The notes under the pieces were generated by a model. The model had not been told where the DNA came from. It saw only the letters and a list, made by a program, of their open reading frames with translations, and made no database searches. This document shows positions 8,463 through 16,137 of a stretch of 64,000 bases of DNA, one piece after another. Numbering within the stretch: position 1 is the first letter of the stretch; each line of letters opens with the position of its first letter. The stretch lies in assembly GCF_011300215.1 (NCBI RefSeq), contig NZ_CP049866.1:1054001-1118000 (forward strand), written 5' to 3'. The DNA comes from Nocardioides piscis. GTDB taxonomy: Bacteria; Actinomycetota; Actinomycetes; Propionibacteriales; Nocardioidaceae. The translations under genes and the position numbers were made by a program.

Positions 8463-9238
8463 CTAGCTCTCGGTGGCCTTGGCGGCGCGCTCGGCCTTGC
8501 GACGTGCCCTCTCTCGCTTCTCCGCGGCGTCCATCTCGGCGGCCTCGGCGAGCGTCGGGGCGCTGCCGCCCAGACGGGCGGGCACCCACCAGGAGCCCGG
8601 TGGCTGCTCCGCCGCAGGGTAGGCGGCGATCGTCTCGTCGAGCATGATGCCCATCCGGCGCTTCAGCTCCTGGGTCTCCGCGACCGGGTCCTTGCCCGTG
8701 GGATGCATCGGCTCGCCGACCGTGATCGAGATGGTCTTGCCCCGGGAGAAGTCGCGCGGGTGGTCCTTGGTCATCATCCGTTGCGTGCCCCACAGGATGA
8801 CCGGGACGAGGGGGACACCCGCCTCGGCGGCGATCCGCACGGCGCCGGTCTTGAACTCCTTCAGCTCCATCGCCCGCGAGATGGTGGCTTCGGGAAGATG
8901 CCCACCGCCTCACCCGCCTTGAGGTGGTCGAGTGCGACCGCCAGGGACCGGTCTCCGGCCGAGCGGTCGACCTCGATGTGGTGGAGAGAGCGCATGAGTG
9001 GACCGGCGAACCGGTTGTCGAAGATCTCCCGCTTGGCCATGAAGCGGACCAGCCGCCCCGACGGGTTGGCTGCAAGGCCGCCGTACACGAAGTCGACGTA
9101 GCCGATGTGGTTGAACGCCAGCAGCACACCACCGGTGCGGGGCACGTGCTCGGTCCCGACCATCCGGAACCGCTGACCGAGCAGCCGGAAGGCGGTCTTG
9201 GCGGTGAGGATGACCGGGGGATAGGTGAGGTCTCGCAT
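8463..9238 (-). pseudogene. 1-acyl-sn-glycerol-3-phosphate acyltransferase (PlsC family), interrupted by a one-base frameshift
   Basis: PlsC enzymes acylate lysophosphatidic acid in phospholipid synthesis. The 5' part (start 9238) carries the catalytic H-x4-D motif (N-H-I-G-Y-V-D). Translation then leaves frame near 8891-8894, exactly at motif III: the read sequence gives I-F-P-K-P-P, whereas one extra G/C would give I-F-P-E-A-T-I-S-R-A-M-E and continue into the second half (8463-8870), which holds the remaining acyltransferase core and an Ala/Lys/Arg-rich tail. Both halves are otherwise well preserved. TAGGCT at 9246-9251 on the minus strand ends 7 nt before the ATG, suggesting a leaderless start. 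A sequencing deletion is more likely than a dead gene. Confidence 0.8.
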
Positions 9239-9304
9239 GGGCGTGAGCCTAGGGGGCAGTCGGCCGAGCGGCGAGGGTGACGCCCGTCATCGGCTGGCCC
9301 GCGC

Positions 9305-10519
9305 TCAGCGCCGCATCGCGAGGAAGTCGCCGATCCGGCCGATCGCCTCCTCGAGCACCGCTGCCTCGGGCAGCGTGACCAGGCGGAAGTGGTCGGGCTC
9401 GAACCAGTTGAAGCCCGTCCCGTGGGTCACCAGGATCTTCTTGGACCGCAGGAGCTCGATCACGAACTCCTGGTCGTCCTCGATGGGATAGACAGCCGGG
9501 TCCAGGCGGGGGAAGCAGTAGAGCGCACCCTTCGGGGTCACGTTGGAGACGCCCGGGATCTCGTTGAGCAGGCGGTCGGCGAGCATCGACTGCTCGTAGA
9601 ACCGCCCACCGGGGCCGATGAACTCCTCGACCGACTGATAGCCACCCAGCGCAGTCTGGATGGCGTGCTGTGCGGGCACGTTGGCGCACATTCTCATGTT
9701 GGCGACCAGGGTCAGTCCCTCGAGGAAGTCGGTGGCGAGCTCCTTGGGCCCGGAGATCATCAGCCAGCCGGCGCGGTAGCCACAGACGCGGTAGGCCTTG
9801 GACAGGCCGCTGAACGTCAGGCACAGCACGTCGTTGCCGGCGAAGGTCGCCGCGTGGTGGTGCTCGGCGTCCTCGAAGATGATCTTCTCGTAGATCTCGT
9901 CGGCGAAGACGACCAGCTGGTGTCGCCTCGCGATGTCGACCAGGCCCTTGACGATCTCGGGGCTGTAGACCGCCCCGGTCGGGTTGTTGGGATTGATGAT
10001 CACCAGACCATGGGTGTTCTCGGTGATCTTGGCCTCGATGTCGGCCAGGTCGGGGTTCCAGCCGTTCGCCTCGTCGCAGCGGTAGTGCACCGCCGTACCA
10101 CCGGAGAGGGTGATCGCGCCGGTCCAGAGCGGATAGTCGGGCGCCGGGACCAGGATCTCGTTGCCGTCGTCGAGGAAGGCCTGGAGGACCAGGGAGATCA
10201 GCTCCGAGACCCCGTTGCCGATGAAGACGTCCTCCACGCTGACGTCGCGCAGCCCGTGGGACTGGTAGTAGTTCATCACCGCCGTGCGGGCGGAGTAGAT
10301 CCCTCGCGAGTCGCTGTAGCCCGTCGACATGGGCAGGTGGTGGATCACGTCGGCGAGGATCGCCTCGGGCGCCTCGAAGCCGAAGGGGGCGGTGTTGCCG
10401 ATGTTGAGCTTGAGGATCCGGTGGCCCTCAGCCTCCAACCGCTGGGCCTCGACCAGGATCGGCCCCCGGACGTCGTAGCGGACGTTTTGCAGCTTCTTGC
10501 TCTGTCGAATCGGGCGCAC
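9305..10519 (-). CDS. alaA: Glutamate-pyruvate (alanine) aminotransferase, AlaA type
   Basis: This PLP-dependent class I/II aminotransferase transfers the amino group of glutamate to pyruvate to make alanine, and is closely similar over its length to Escherichia coli AlaA. The 404-residue protein has the AlaA-typical start (R-Q-S-K-K-L-Q-N-V-R-Y-D-V-R-G-P), N-P-N-N-P-T-G at 176-182, D-E-I-Y at 207-210, the PLP lysine K241 in S-G-L-S-K-A-Y-R, and N-V-P-A-Q-H-A-I-Q-T-A-L-G-G-Y further on. The GTG start has an upstream GAGGAT that could serve as a leaderless -10 or a weak Shine-Dalgarno. It is not obviously co-transcribed with its neighbours. Confidence 0.92.
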   Translation of the reverse strand: MRPIRQSKKLQNVRYDVRGPILVEAQRLEAEGHRILKLNIGNTAPFGFEAPEAILADVIHHLPMSTGYSDSRGIYSARTAVMNYYQSHGLRDVSVEDVFIGNGVSELISLVLQAFLDDGNEILVPAPDYPLWTGAITLSGGTAVHYRCDEANGWNPDLADIEAKITENTHGLVIINPNNPTGAVYSPEIVKGLVDIARRHQLVVFADEIYEKIIFEDAEHHHAATFAGNDVLCLTFSGLSKAYRVCGYRAGWLMISGPKELATDFLEGLTLVANMRMCANVPAQHAIQTALGGYQSVEEFIGPGGRFYEQSMLADRLLNEIPGVSNVTPKGALYCFPRLDPAVYPIEDDQEFVIELLRSKKILVTHGTGFNWFEPDHFRLVTLPEAAVLEEAIGRIGDFLAMRR

Positions 10520-10561
10520 GAGTTGATCCTCTCAGGCCCGCGGGCGAACTAGCATGGGGTT

Positions 10562-11185
10562 ATGTCCAGGCGGACCGCGCCGCTGACGCTCGACCACCTC
10601 GCGCAGGTGGACGAGACGTGCCGTTCTTGCTTGTTCTGGTCGACGGATCCGGTGGCGCGGGCGGCCGTGCGGGCCGGCGAGGAGCCGCAGGCGCAGGAAG
10701 CCTGGCTGTCGTGGGTGATGCGTGAGTGGGGCTCCTGCGGACGCGTGGCGCTCGTGGAGGGACGGGTCGTGGGCCACGCCCTCTATGCGCCGAGCCCCTT
10801 CGTCCCCGGCGCCCTGGGGTTGGCGACGTCGCCGCCGTCACCGGACGCGATCGTGCTCATGACCGTCCGGGTGGACCCGGCGAGCCGTGGCCAGGGGATC
10901 GGTCGGCTGCTCGTCCAGGGGATGGCACGCGACCTGGTCACCAGGGGTCACCCTGCCGTGGAGGCGTTCGGGGACACTCGCGGACGGGCCGTCGGCTGCC
11001 TGCTGCCGGCCGAGTTCCTGGGCCGGGTGGGGTTCAAGACCCAACGCGCGCACGCGACGACGCCGCGGATGCGGATGGACCTCCGCACGACGGCGACGTG
11101 GAAGTCGGAGGTCGAGGCGGCGCTGGAAAAGCTGTGGGGCGCGGTCCGGCCTGCGCCGAGCCGCGCCCCACAACCACGGGCGTGA
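10562..11185 (+). CDS. GNAT family N-acetyltransferase
   Basis: This 207-residue GNAT-fold protein has the acetyl-CoA pyrophosphate-binding motif V-D-P-A-S-R-G-Q-G-I-G-R-L-L at about 103-116. The substrate is unknown. TAGCAT at 10550-10555 lies 6 nt before the ATG with no Shine-Dalgarno, typical of a leaderless transcript. It is divergent from alaA (42 nt apart) and converges on trxA with an 11-nt gap. The C-terminal 50 residues are basic and Pro-rich. Confidence 0.8.
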   Translation: MSRRTAPLTLDHLAQVDETCRSCLFWSTDPVARAAVRAGEEPQAQEAWLSWVMREWGSCGRVALVEGRVVGHALYAPSPFVPGALGLATSPPSPDAIVLMTVRVDPASRGQGIGRLLVQGMARDLVTRGHPAVEAFGDTRGRAVGCLLPAEFLGRVGFKTQRAHATTPRMRMDLRTTATWKSEVEAALEKLWGAVRPAPSRAPQPRA

Positions 11186-11196
11186 AGGGAATCCCC

Positions 11197-11520
11197 TCAG
11201 ATGAAGTCCGCGAGCTCCTTGAGGATCGCGGCCTTCGGCTTGGCACCGACGATGGTCTTGACCACCTCACCGCCCTGGTAGACGTTGATCGTCGGGATGC
11301 CCGAGACGCGGTATGACGAGGGCGTGACCGGGTTCTCGTCGACGTTCATCTTCAAGAACGTGATCTTCTCGCCGTGCTCGGCGTTGATCTCGTCGAGGAT
11401 CGGAGCGACCTGGCGGCACGGTCCGCACCACTCGGCCCAGAAGTCGACCAGGACCGGCTTGTCGGACTTGAGGACCTGCGCCTCGAACTCGGCGTCTGTC
11501 ACGGCGGCGATGTTGCCCAC
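11197..11520 (-). CDS. trxA: Thioredoxin
   Basis: This is a 107-residue classical thioredoxin that reduces protein disulfides and is itself recharged by thioredoxin reductase encoded just upstream. The active site W-C-G-P-C is at 31-35, and the conserved cis-proline lies in S-G-I-P-T-I. The start is GTG at 11520. Although it follows trxB in the same direction, a 100-bp gap contains its own GGAAC-N18-GTT promoter, which fits SigR/SigH-type control under thiol oxidation. Confidence 0.96.
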   Translation of the reverse strand: MGNIAAVTDAEFEAQVLKSDKPVLVDFWAEWCGPCRQVAPILDEINAEHGEKITFLKMNVDENPVTPSSYRVSGIPTINVYQGGEVVKTIVGAKPKAAILKELADFI

Positions 11521-11561
11521 GGAATTGCCCTTTCGGTAGTCAGTGACGGCTGTGCCTAGTC

Positions 11562-11587
11562 AACACCAGCCTGGCGGCATGTGTTCC
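11562..11587 (-). promoter_or_regulatory. SigR/SigH-type ECF promoter of trxA
   Basis: On the minus strand GGAAC (11587-11583) and GTT (11564-11562) are separated by exactly 18 nt. This matches the GGAAT-N18-GTT consensus of Streptomyces SigR and mycobacterial SigH, whose classic target is the thioredoxin operon. It would place the transcription start about 35 nt upstream of the trxA GTG. Confidence 0.7.
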
Positions 11588-11620
11588 CGGCCGCGTCGGC
11601 CAGGAGGGGCCCAGACCCGC

Positions 11621-12622
11621 TCAGCTGGTGGCCTGCACGACCTCGTCGACGATGTGTCGGGTCTCGGCAGGAGAGGCGTCGACGGCAGCGGCGTGGTCGA
11701 GGGCGGCGACGTAGCGCTCGGCATCGAGGGCGGCCGCGCAGCCGGTGCCGGCGGCCGTGATGGCCTGGCGGTAGTGGTGGTCGACGAGGTCGCCGGCCGC
11801 GAAGACACCGGGCAGGTTGGTGGCGGTCGAGGGGTGGTCGACGAGGACGTAGCCGTCGTCGTCGAGGTCGACCTGGCCGGTGAGCAGCTCCGAGCGCGGG
11901 TCGTGGCCGATGGCGATGAACAGGCCGGTGACGTCGAGCTGGCGCTGCTGGCCGGTGACGGTGTCGCGGAGCGTGAGCGACTCGAGGCGGTCCTCACCGT
12001 TGATCGAGGCGATCTCGGTGTTCCACACCATCTCGAGCTTGGGGTCGGCGAACGCCCGCTCCTGCATGATCTTCGAGGCGCGGAGCTCGTCGCGACGGTG
12101 GATGAGGTAGACCTTGGAGCCGAAGCGGGTCAAGAAGGTGGCCTCCTCGACGGCCGAGTCACCACCGCCGATGACCGCGATGGCCTGCTCGCGGAAGAAG
12201 AAGCCGTCGCAGGTCGCGCACCAGGAGACGCCGCGACCCGAGAGCTCGTCCTCACGAGGCAGCCCGAGCTTGCGATAGCCCGACCCCGTCGCCAGGACCA
12301 CCGAGCGGGCGCGGAACTCAGCATCCGCCGTACGCACGATCTTGATGTCGCCGGTGAGGTCGACCGACACGACGTCGTCGGCCACCAGCTCGGCGCCGAA
12401 CCGCTCGGCCTGGGCGCGCATCTCGTCCATCAGCGCCGGGCCCATGATCCCGTCGCGGAAGCCGGGGAAGTTCTCCACCTCGGTCGTGTTCATCAGCGCA
12501 CCACCCGCGGTCACCGACCCCTCGAAGACGAGCGGCGACAGCGAGGCACGCGCGGCATAGACCGCGGCGGTGTAGCCCGAGGGGCCGGAACCGATGATGA
12601 TGACGTTGCGGACTTCAGACAT
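11621..12622 (-). CDS. trxB: Thioredoxin-disulfide reductase
   Basis: This FAD-dependent, NADPH-consuming enzyme reduces thioredoxin. The 333-residue chain shows the FAD-binding G-S-G-P-S-G at 11-16, the redox pair C-A-T-C at 135-138 followed by D-G, the NADPH-binding G-G-G-D-S-A motif, and a C-terminal F-A-A-G-D FAD motif. Length is normal for the low-molecular-weight bacterial type. It lies between the sigM block and trxA, as in M. tuberculosis, and has its own GGAAC-N18-GTT promoter in the upstream gap. Confidence 0.96.
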   Translation of the reverse strand: MSEVRNVIIIGSGPSGYTAAVYAARASLSPLVFEGSVTAGGALMNTTEVENFPGFRDGIMGPALMDEMRAQAERFGAELVADDVVSVDLTGDIKIVRTADAEFRARSVVLATGSGYRKLGLPREDELSGRGVSWCATCDGFFFREQAIAVIGGGDSAVEEATFLTRFGSKVYLIHRRDELRASKIMQERAFADPKLEMVWNTEIASINGEDRLESLTLRDTVTGQQRQLDVTGLFIAIGHDPRSELLTGQVDLDDDGYVLVDHPSTATNLPGVFAAGDLVDHHYRQAITAAGTGCAAALDAERYVAALDHAAAVDASPAETRHIVDEVVQATS

Positions 12623-12668
12623 GCGGACTCAGGCTCCTGCTGGCTGGGGACGGGCGTATGTCGACTGC

Positions 12669-12694
12669 AACCGATGGTAGGCGCGGGATGTTCC
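12669..12694 (-). promoter_or_regulatory. SigR/SigH-type ECF promoter of trxB
   Basis: On the minus strand GGAAC (12694-12690) and GTT (12671-12669) are again spaced by exactly 18 nt, the same arrangement as in front of trxA. The start codon lies 47 nt further downstream. Confidence 0.65.
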
Positions 12695-12716
12695 ACGACC
12701 GTCCACGGCCGGTGGA

Positions 12717-13454
12717 TCAGCGAAGCGGAAGTCGCGCCGAGCGCACAGGATCGTCCGCGCCACAGAGATAGACCTCCACGCGCTGGAAGCCGTCCCTCGG
12801 GCGGGGGAACACGACCGTGGCGGGCTCGTCGTCGTAGAGGACGTCGCGCTGGTCCGCCTTGCCGGCCCCCGCCACCGGGCAGCTCGGGGGCGGGAGGGAG
12901 GACGAGAGCAGGTGACTGCGCCACAGGTCGACCACCTGTGGTCGCAGGGCCGAGTCACTCGTCAACGCGGGCATCTGCTCGGCGGCGGCAGCTCCGGCAT
13001 CGGTGCCTCGCTTGGTGCTCTTGCGCTGGGCCTCGGGCGTTGCGTCGGAGGAGTAGGCATCGTCGTCCTCGCCCGGCCCCGACGAATCGGCCGCGGACTC
13101 GTCCTCGAGGGACGAGGTGGACCCGCCGGCGGCGCTGTCGGACGCGGACTCGGAGTCGGAGCCGGAGTCGGGCCCGCCGGGCAGCACCTGGCCGACGCCG
13201 ACGGCGAGGACGACGGCAGCAGCAGCGCCCAGCAGAGCGGTGGCGGCCCGCCGGCGACGTCGCGACGCCAGGGTGACGACGGGTGCCGGGCTCTCGGCAC
13301 CGCCCGCCGACCGCTCGGCCTGCAGGGAGCCAAGAGTCGCCTCGAGGCGCGCGACGACGTCGGGCGGCGCGGGGTCGGTGTGCCTGGCCGCGGCGAGGTG
13401 GGCGCGCACGGCCTCGTCCTGGGCGGGGCTCAACGGGGCGTCGGGGTCGGACAT
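12717..13454 (-). CDS. Hypothetical membrane protein downstream of sigM (RsmA-position putative anti-sigma factor)
   Basis: This 245-residue protein has a soluble N terminus of about 80 residues, a single hydrophobic helix at about 83-103 (A-T-A-L-L-G-A-A-A-A-V-V-L), then a Ser/Asp/Glu-rich disordered stretch and a C-terminal extracellular part with two Cys. The ATG at 13454 is chosen because AGGAGG lies 7 nt upstream; the ATG at 13460 would touch it. Position directly after sigM equals that of rsmA, the SigM anti-sigma gene of mycobacteria, and the topology fits a membrane anti-sigma factor. No clear zinc-binding H-x3-C-x2-C motif is present, so the role is inferred from context. Confidence 0.7.
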   Translation of the reverse strand: MSDPDAPLSPAQDEAVRAHLAAARHTDPAPPDVVARLEATLGSLQAERSAGGAESPAPVVTLASRRRRRAATALLGAAAAVVLAVGVGQVLPGGPDSGSDSESASDSAAGGSTSSLEDESAADSSGPGEDDDAYSSDATPEAQRKSTKRGTDAGAAAAEQMPALTSDSALRPQVVDLWRSHLLSSSLPPPSCPVAGAGKADQRDVLYDDEPATVVFPRPRDGFQRVEVYLCGADDPVRSARLPLR

Positions 13455-13576
13455 CGGCATACCTCCTCTCGGCGGGGGTCTGGGGTCATCGGTGCTGTCG
13501 GGGTCGCCGCTCAGGCGGGGACGTCGTCGGTTGGTGGCCGTTGCACGGCCCCGAAGCGGATGAGACGGCCACTGAG

Positions 13577-14272
13577 TCAGACCGGCGGGCCCCGGGGTGA
13601 GCCCGATGATCGGACGTCGGCCGTCCCGGAGGGGTTCCCCGCGTCGTCGGTGGCAGGCAGCGGCGTCGGCGCGAGGACGCCGAGGAGCGGCGCCAGCCGG
13701 GCGCGCCCCCGCGAGCACCGGGACTTGACCGTCCCCTCGGCCACGTCGAGCATCACAGCGGCCTCGGCCACCGAGAAGCCCTCCATGTCGACCAGCACGA
13801 GCGCCGCCCGCTGGTCGGGGGTCAGGGTCCGCAGCGCCTCGATCACCATCCGTCGACGTTCATCGGCGACGGTGACCTCCGCGGGGTCGAGCTCCGCCGC
13901 GGTCGAGCTGAGCAGGGACCCGCGGTCCGCACGCTCCTCGAGGTCGTCCGGCAGCGCCTCGGCCCGGCGGACCTTCATCGCCCGCAGCCGGTCGAGGCAG
14001 GCGTTGACGACGACGCGGTGCAGCCAGGTCGTCACGGCGGCCTCGCCGCGGAACGAACCCGCTCGTCGGAACGCCGCGATCATCCCCTCCTGCAGGCCGT
14101 CGGCGGCGTCGTCGGGGTTGCCCATGGTCCGCAGCGCCACGGCCCACAGGCGGTCGCGGTGACGGGCGAACAGCTCGCCGAAGGCGTCCGGGTCGCCGGC
14201 GACGTGGAGCGCCAACAGCTCGGCGTCGCTGCGCCCGCCGGGTGGTTGCGCGTCGCTCGGCTGGCTGGTCAT
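13577..14272 (-). CDS. sigM: ECF RNA polymerase sigma factor, SigM type
   Basis: This 231-residue extracytoplasmic-function sigma factor has sigma region 2 at about 25-95 (L-F-A-R-H-R-D-R-L-W, then D-D-A-A-D-G-L-Q-E) and region 4 at about 135-195 with the helix-turn-helix F-S-V-A-E-A-A-V-M-L-D-V-A-E-G-T-V-K-S-R. A Pro/Ser-rich tail follows. The ATG overlaps the stop of the upstream pseudokinase gene by 3 nt with AAGGG before it, so it is co-transcribed with the murJ block. Gene order murJ-kinase-sigM-rsmA-trxB-trxA matches Rv3910-Rv3914, supporting the SigM name. Confidence 0.88.
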   Translation of the reverse strand: MTSQPSDAQPPGGRSDAELLALHVAGDPDAFGELFARHRDRLWAVALRTMGNPDDAADGLQEGMIAAFRRAGSFRGEAAVTTWLHRVVVNACLDRLRAMKVRRAEALPDDLEERADRGSLLSSTAAELDPAEVTVADERRRMVIEALRTLTPDQRAALVLVDMEGFSVAEAAVMLDVAEGTVKSRCSRGRARLAPLLGVLAPTPLPATDDAGNPSGTADVRSSGSPRGPPV

Positions 14273-16107
14273 CCCTTGACACTCACCTCGGCCACCTCGC
14301 CGCGGTATTCATCGAGCACCGGCGGGATCGAGGTCAGCCACACCGTGACATATCTCCCCGGCACCGCCTCGTCGAGGGTGACGGTGAGGCCACCGTTGCC
14401 GGCCGCGGTGCCGACCGGGGTGAGCCCCTCGACTCCGGTCGGTGGCTTGCTGGTGACGAAGATCGACACGCTCGTGGGACCGCCGAGGGTCGCGACCTCG
14501 ACCTCGCGGACGTCGACCGGACGACCGACGTCGACCACGAGCCCGACGCCGTCCTTGAGCCCGGTGGGGCGCCCGAAGTTCTGCTTGTACGTCGACGTGG
14601 TCCACGACGTCTCGGGATCGCCGTCGAGCACCAGGGGGACCAGCTCGGGGTTCTCCTCGCGCGGCTCCCCACCCTGGGGGTCGAAGTCGGTCGCCCTCAG
14701 GTCGACGAACGCGGTGGGCGCAGGCGTGGTCGGAGTGCTCGCCGGGGGCTCCGGCCCGTCCTCGCCACCACCGGAGCCGAGGTGGAACGCGGCCGCGGCC
14801 GCCACCAGGATCAGCACGCCGAGGCCGATGAACATCGCCAGCTGGAACCAGTGGCGCCCCGGCACCTCGTCGTCGGCGTCGGCTGTCTCCTGCGCCGGCC
14901 ACACCCCGCTGTCGAAGCTGTCACTGGTGCCGGTGCTGGTGCCGGTCGACTCCCACGGCCAGTAGCCGGCGGCGGGTGGTGTGGCGCTGCCGGGCCGCGG
15001 GCGGCGTACGGGCGTGCCGTCGGGTGGGGTCGGGGCGAACAGTGGCTTGGCCTGCTCCGCCTCGAAGGGTGGCGGGGGCGGAGGAGCCTGGGTGCGTGTC
15101 GGGATCCAGCCCACCCCGTCGTCGTCGAAGACCGGCATCCCGGCCTGGGTGGGGGTGTCCTGCATGACAGGCGCAGCGGGCGGTGGCTCGGAGGAGGAGG
15201 GCTCCGAGGAGGCAGCGATCTCGGGCACGACCTGGGTCGCCTCGGCGTCCGGTGCTGGCGCGCCGAGCGCCTGGCTGCTGTGCAGGCTGCGCCATGCCTC
15301 GGCGCCGGCGAGACCGCTGGAGTCGCCGACGAAGGTCCGGAGGGCGTCGACCACCCCGTGGAGGTCGGAGAGGTCGTGCGTCGCGCGCGGACCGGGCACC
15401 GCCCCCGGGGAGGTGTTGAGCACCTCGTCGCAGAGCGCGTCGAGCGGTCGGGGGATCCCTGCGCGGACCTGCCGTGGTCGCAGCACCTGTCCCTGCACGG
15501 TGGGGGCCGCGGGCACCGCCGACGTCGACATCCCGGCCCACTTGCCGGTCAGTCCGGCATAGAGGACCGCCACGGTGTCGATCAGGTCGGCCGAACGGCG
15601 ACCGGCCGGCAGTCCGTGGAGGGCGGCCTCGACACCGAAGCCGATGATCCGGACCTGGCCGTTGAGGTCGACGAGCACGTTCTCGGGGACGAGCCGCCCG
15701 TGCGTCAGGCCGGCATCGTGGGCCCTCGCGAGGCTGTCGGCCACCTCGGCGGCGACCCACGCGGCACGGCGCGGGTCCAGGGGCCCGTTGTTGGCCAGCA
15801 TGATGTCGAGCGAGGTCCCCTGACCCCACTCGTTGACGATGTAGCAGACCTCGTCGCCCTGGTCGGCGTCCAGCACGCGCAGCAACCGGCGGTCGTGGTG
15901 GGGGGCGGTGATCCGCGCGGCGGTCATCAGCGACTCGGCCCGGTCGTCGCTGCGCGCGATCAGGTGTACGGCGACGCACCTCTGCAGCACGAGGTCCTGG
16001 GCCCGCCAGAACCGTCCCGAGCCACTCTCGCTCAACAGCTCGTCCAGGCGGTAGCGACCGGCGAGCACGTCACCGGCGCGAAGGGACTCAGGCACCGGGC
16101 ACCCCAC
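14269..16107 (-). CDS. MurJ-associated membrane pseudokinase with extracellular domain
   Basis: The 612-residue protein has a protein-kinase fold at about 18-260, a Pro-rich linker (260-415), one transmembrane helix (421-443) and an extracellular region (444-612) resembling the F5/8-type C-like domain of the mycobacterial MviN tail. Kinase residues are lost: the VAVK lysine is VAVH (45-48), HRD is HGR (136-138) and DFG is GFG (156-158), so catalysis is not expected. In M. tuberculosis the same module is fused to MurJ and, when phosphorylated, recruits FhaA to regulate lipid II flipping. Here it is a separate gene 30 nt after murJ and overlapping sigM. The GTG at 16107 is chosen; an in-frame GTG at 16095 is possible. 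Confidence 0.88.
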   Translation of the reverse strand: MGCPVPESLRAGDVLAGRYRLDELLSESGSGRFWRAQDLVLQRCVAVHLIARSDDRAESLMTAARITAPHHDRRLLRVLDADQGDEVCYIVNEWGQGTSLDIMLANNGPLDPRRAAWVAAEVADSLARAHDAGLTHGRLVPENVLVDLNGQVRIIGFGVEAALHGLPAGRRSADLIDTVAVLYAGLTGKWAGMSTSAVPAAPTVQGQVLRPRQVRAGIPRPLDALCDEVLNTSPGAVPGPRATHDLSDLHGVVDALRTFVGDSSGLAGAEAWRSLHSSQALGAPAPDAEATQVVPEIAASSEPSSSEPPPAAPVMQDTPTQAGMPVFDDDGVGWIPTRTQAPPPPPPFEAEQAKPLFAPTPPDGTPVRRPRPGSATPPAAGYWPWESTGTSTGTSDSFDSGVWPAQETADADDEVPGRHWFQLAMFIGLGVLILVAAAAAFHLGSGGGEDGPEPPASTPTTPAPTAFVDLRATDFDPQGGEPREENPELVPLVLDGDPETSWTTSTYKQNFGRPTGLKDGVGLVVDVGRPVDVREVEVATLGGPTSVSIFVTSKPPTGVEGLTPVGTAAGNGGLTVTLDEAVPGRYVTVWLTSIPPVLDEYRGEVAEVSVKG

Positions 16108-16137
16108 TCTCCGGACTCGGCCTGGCGTTGGTCGGTT

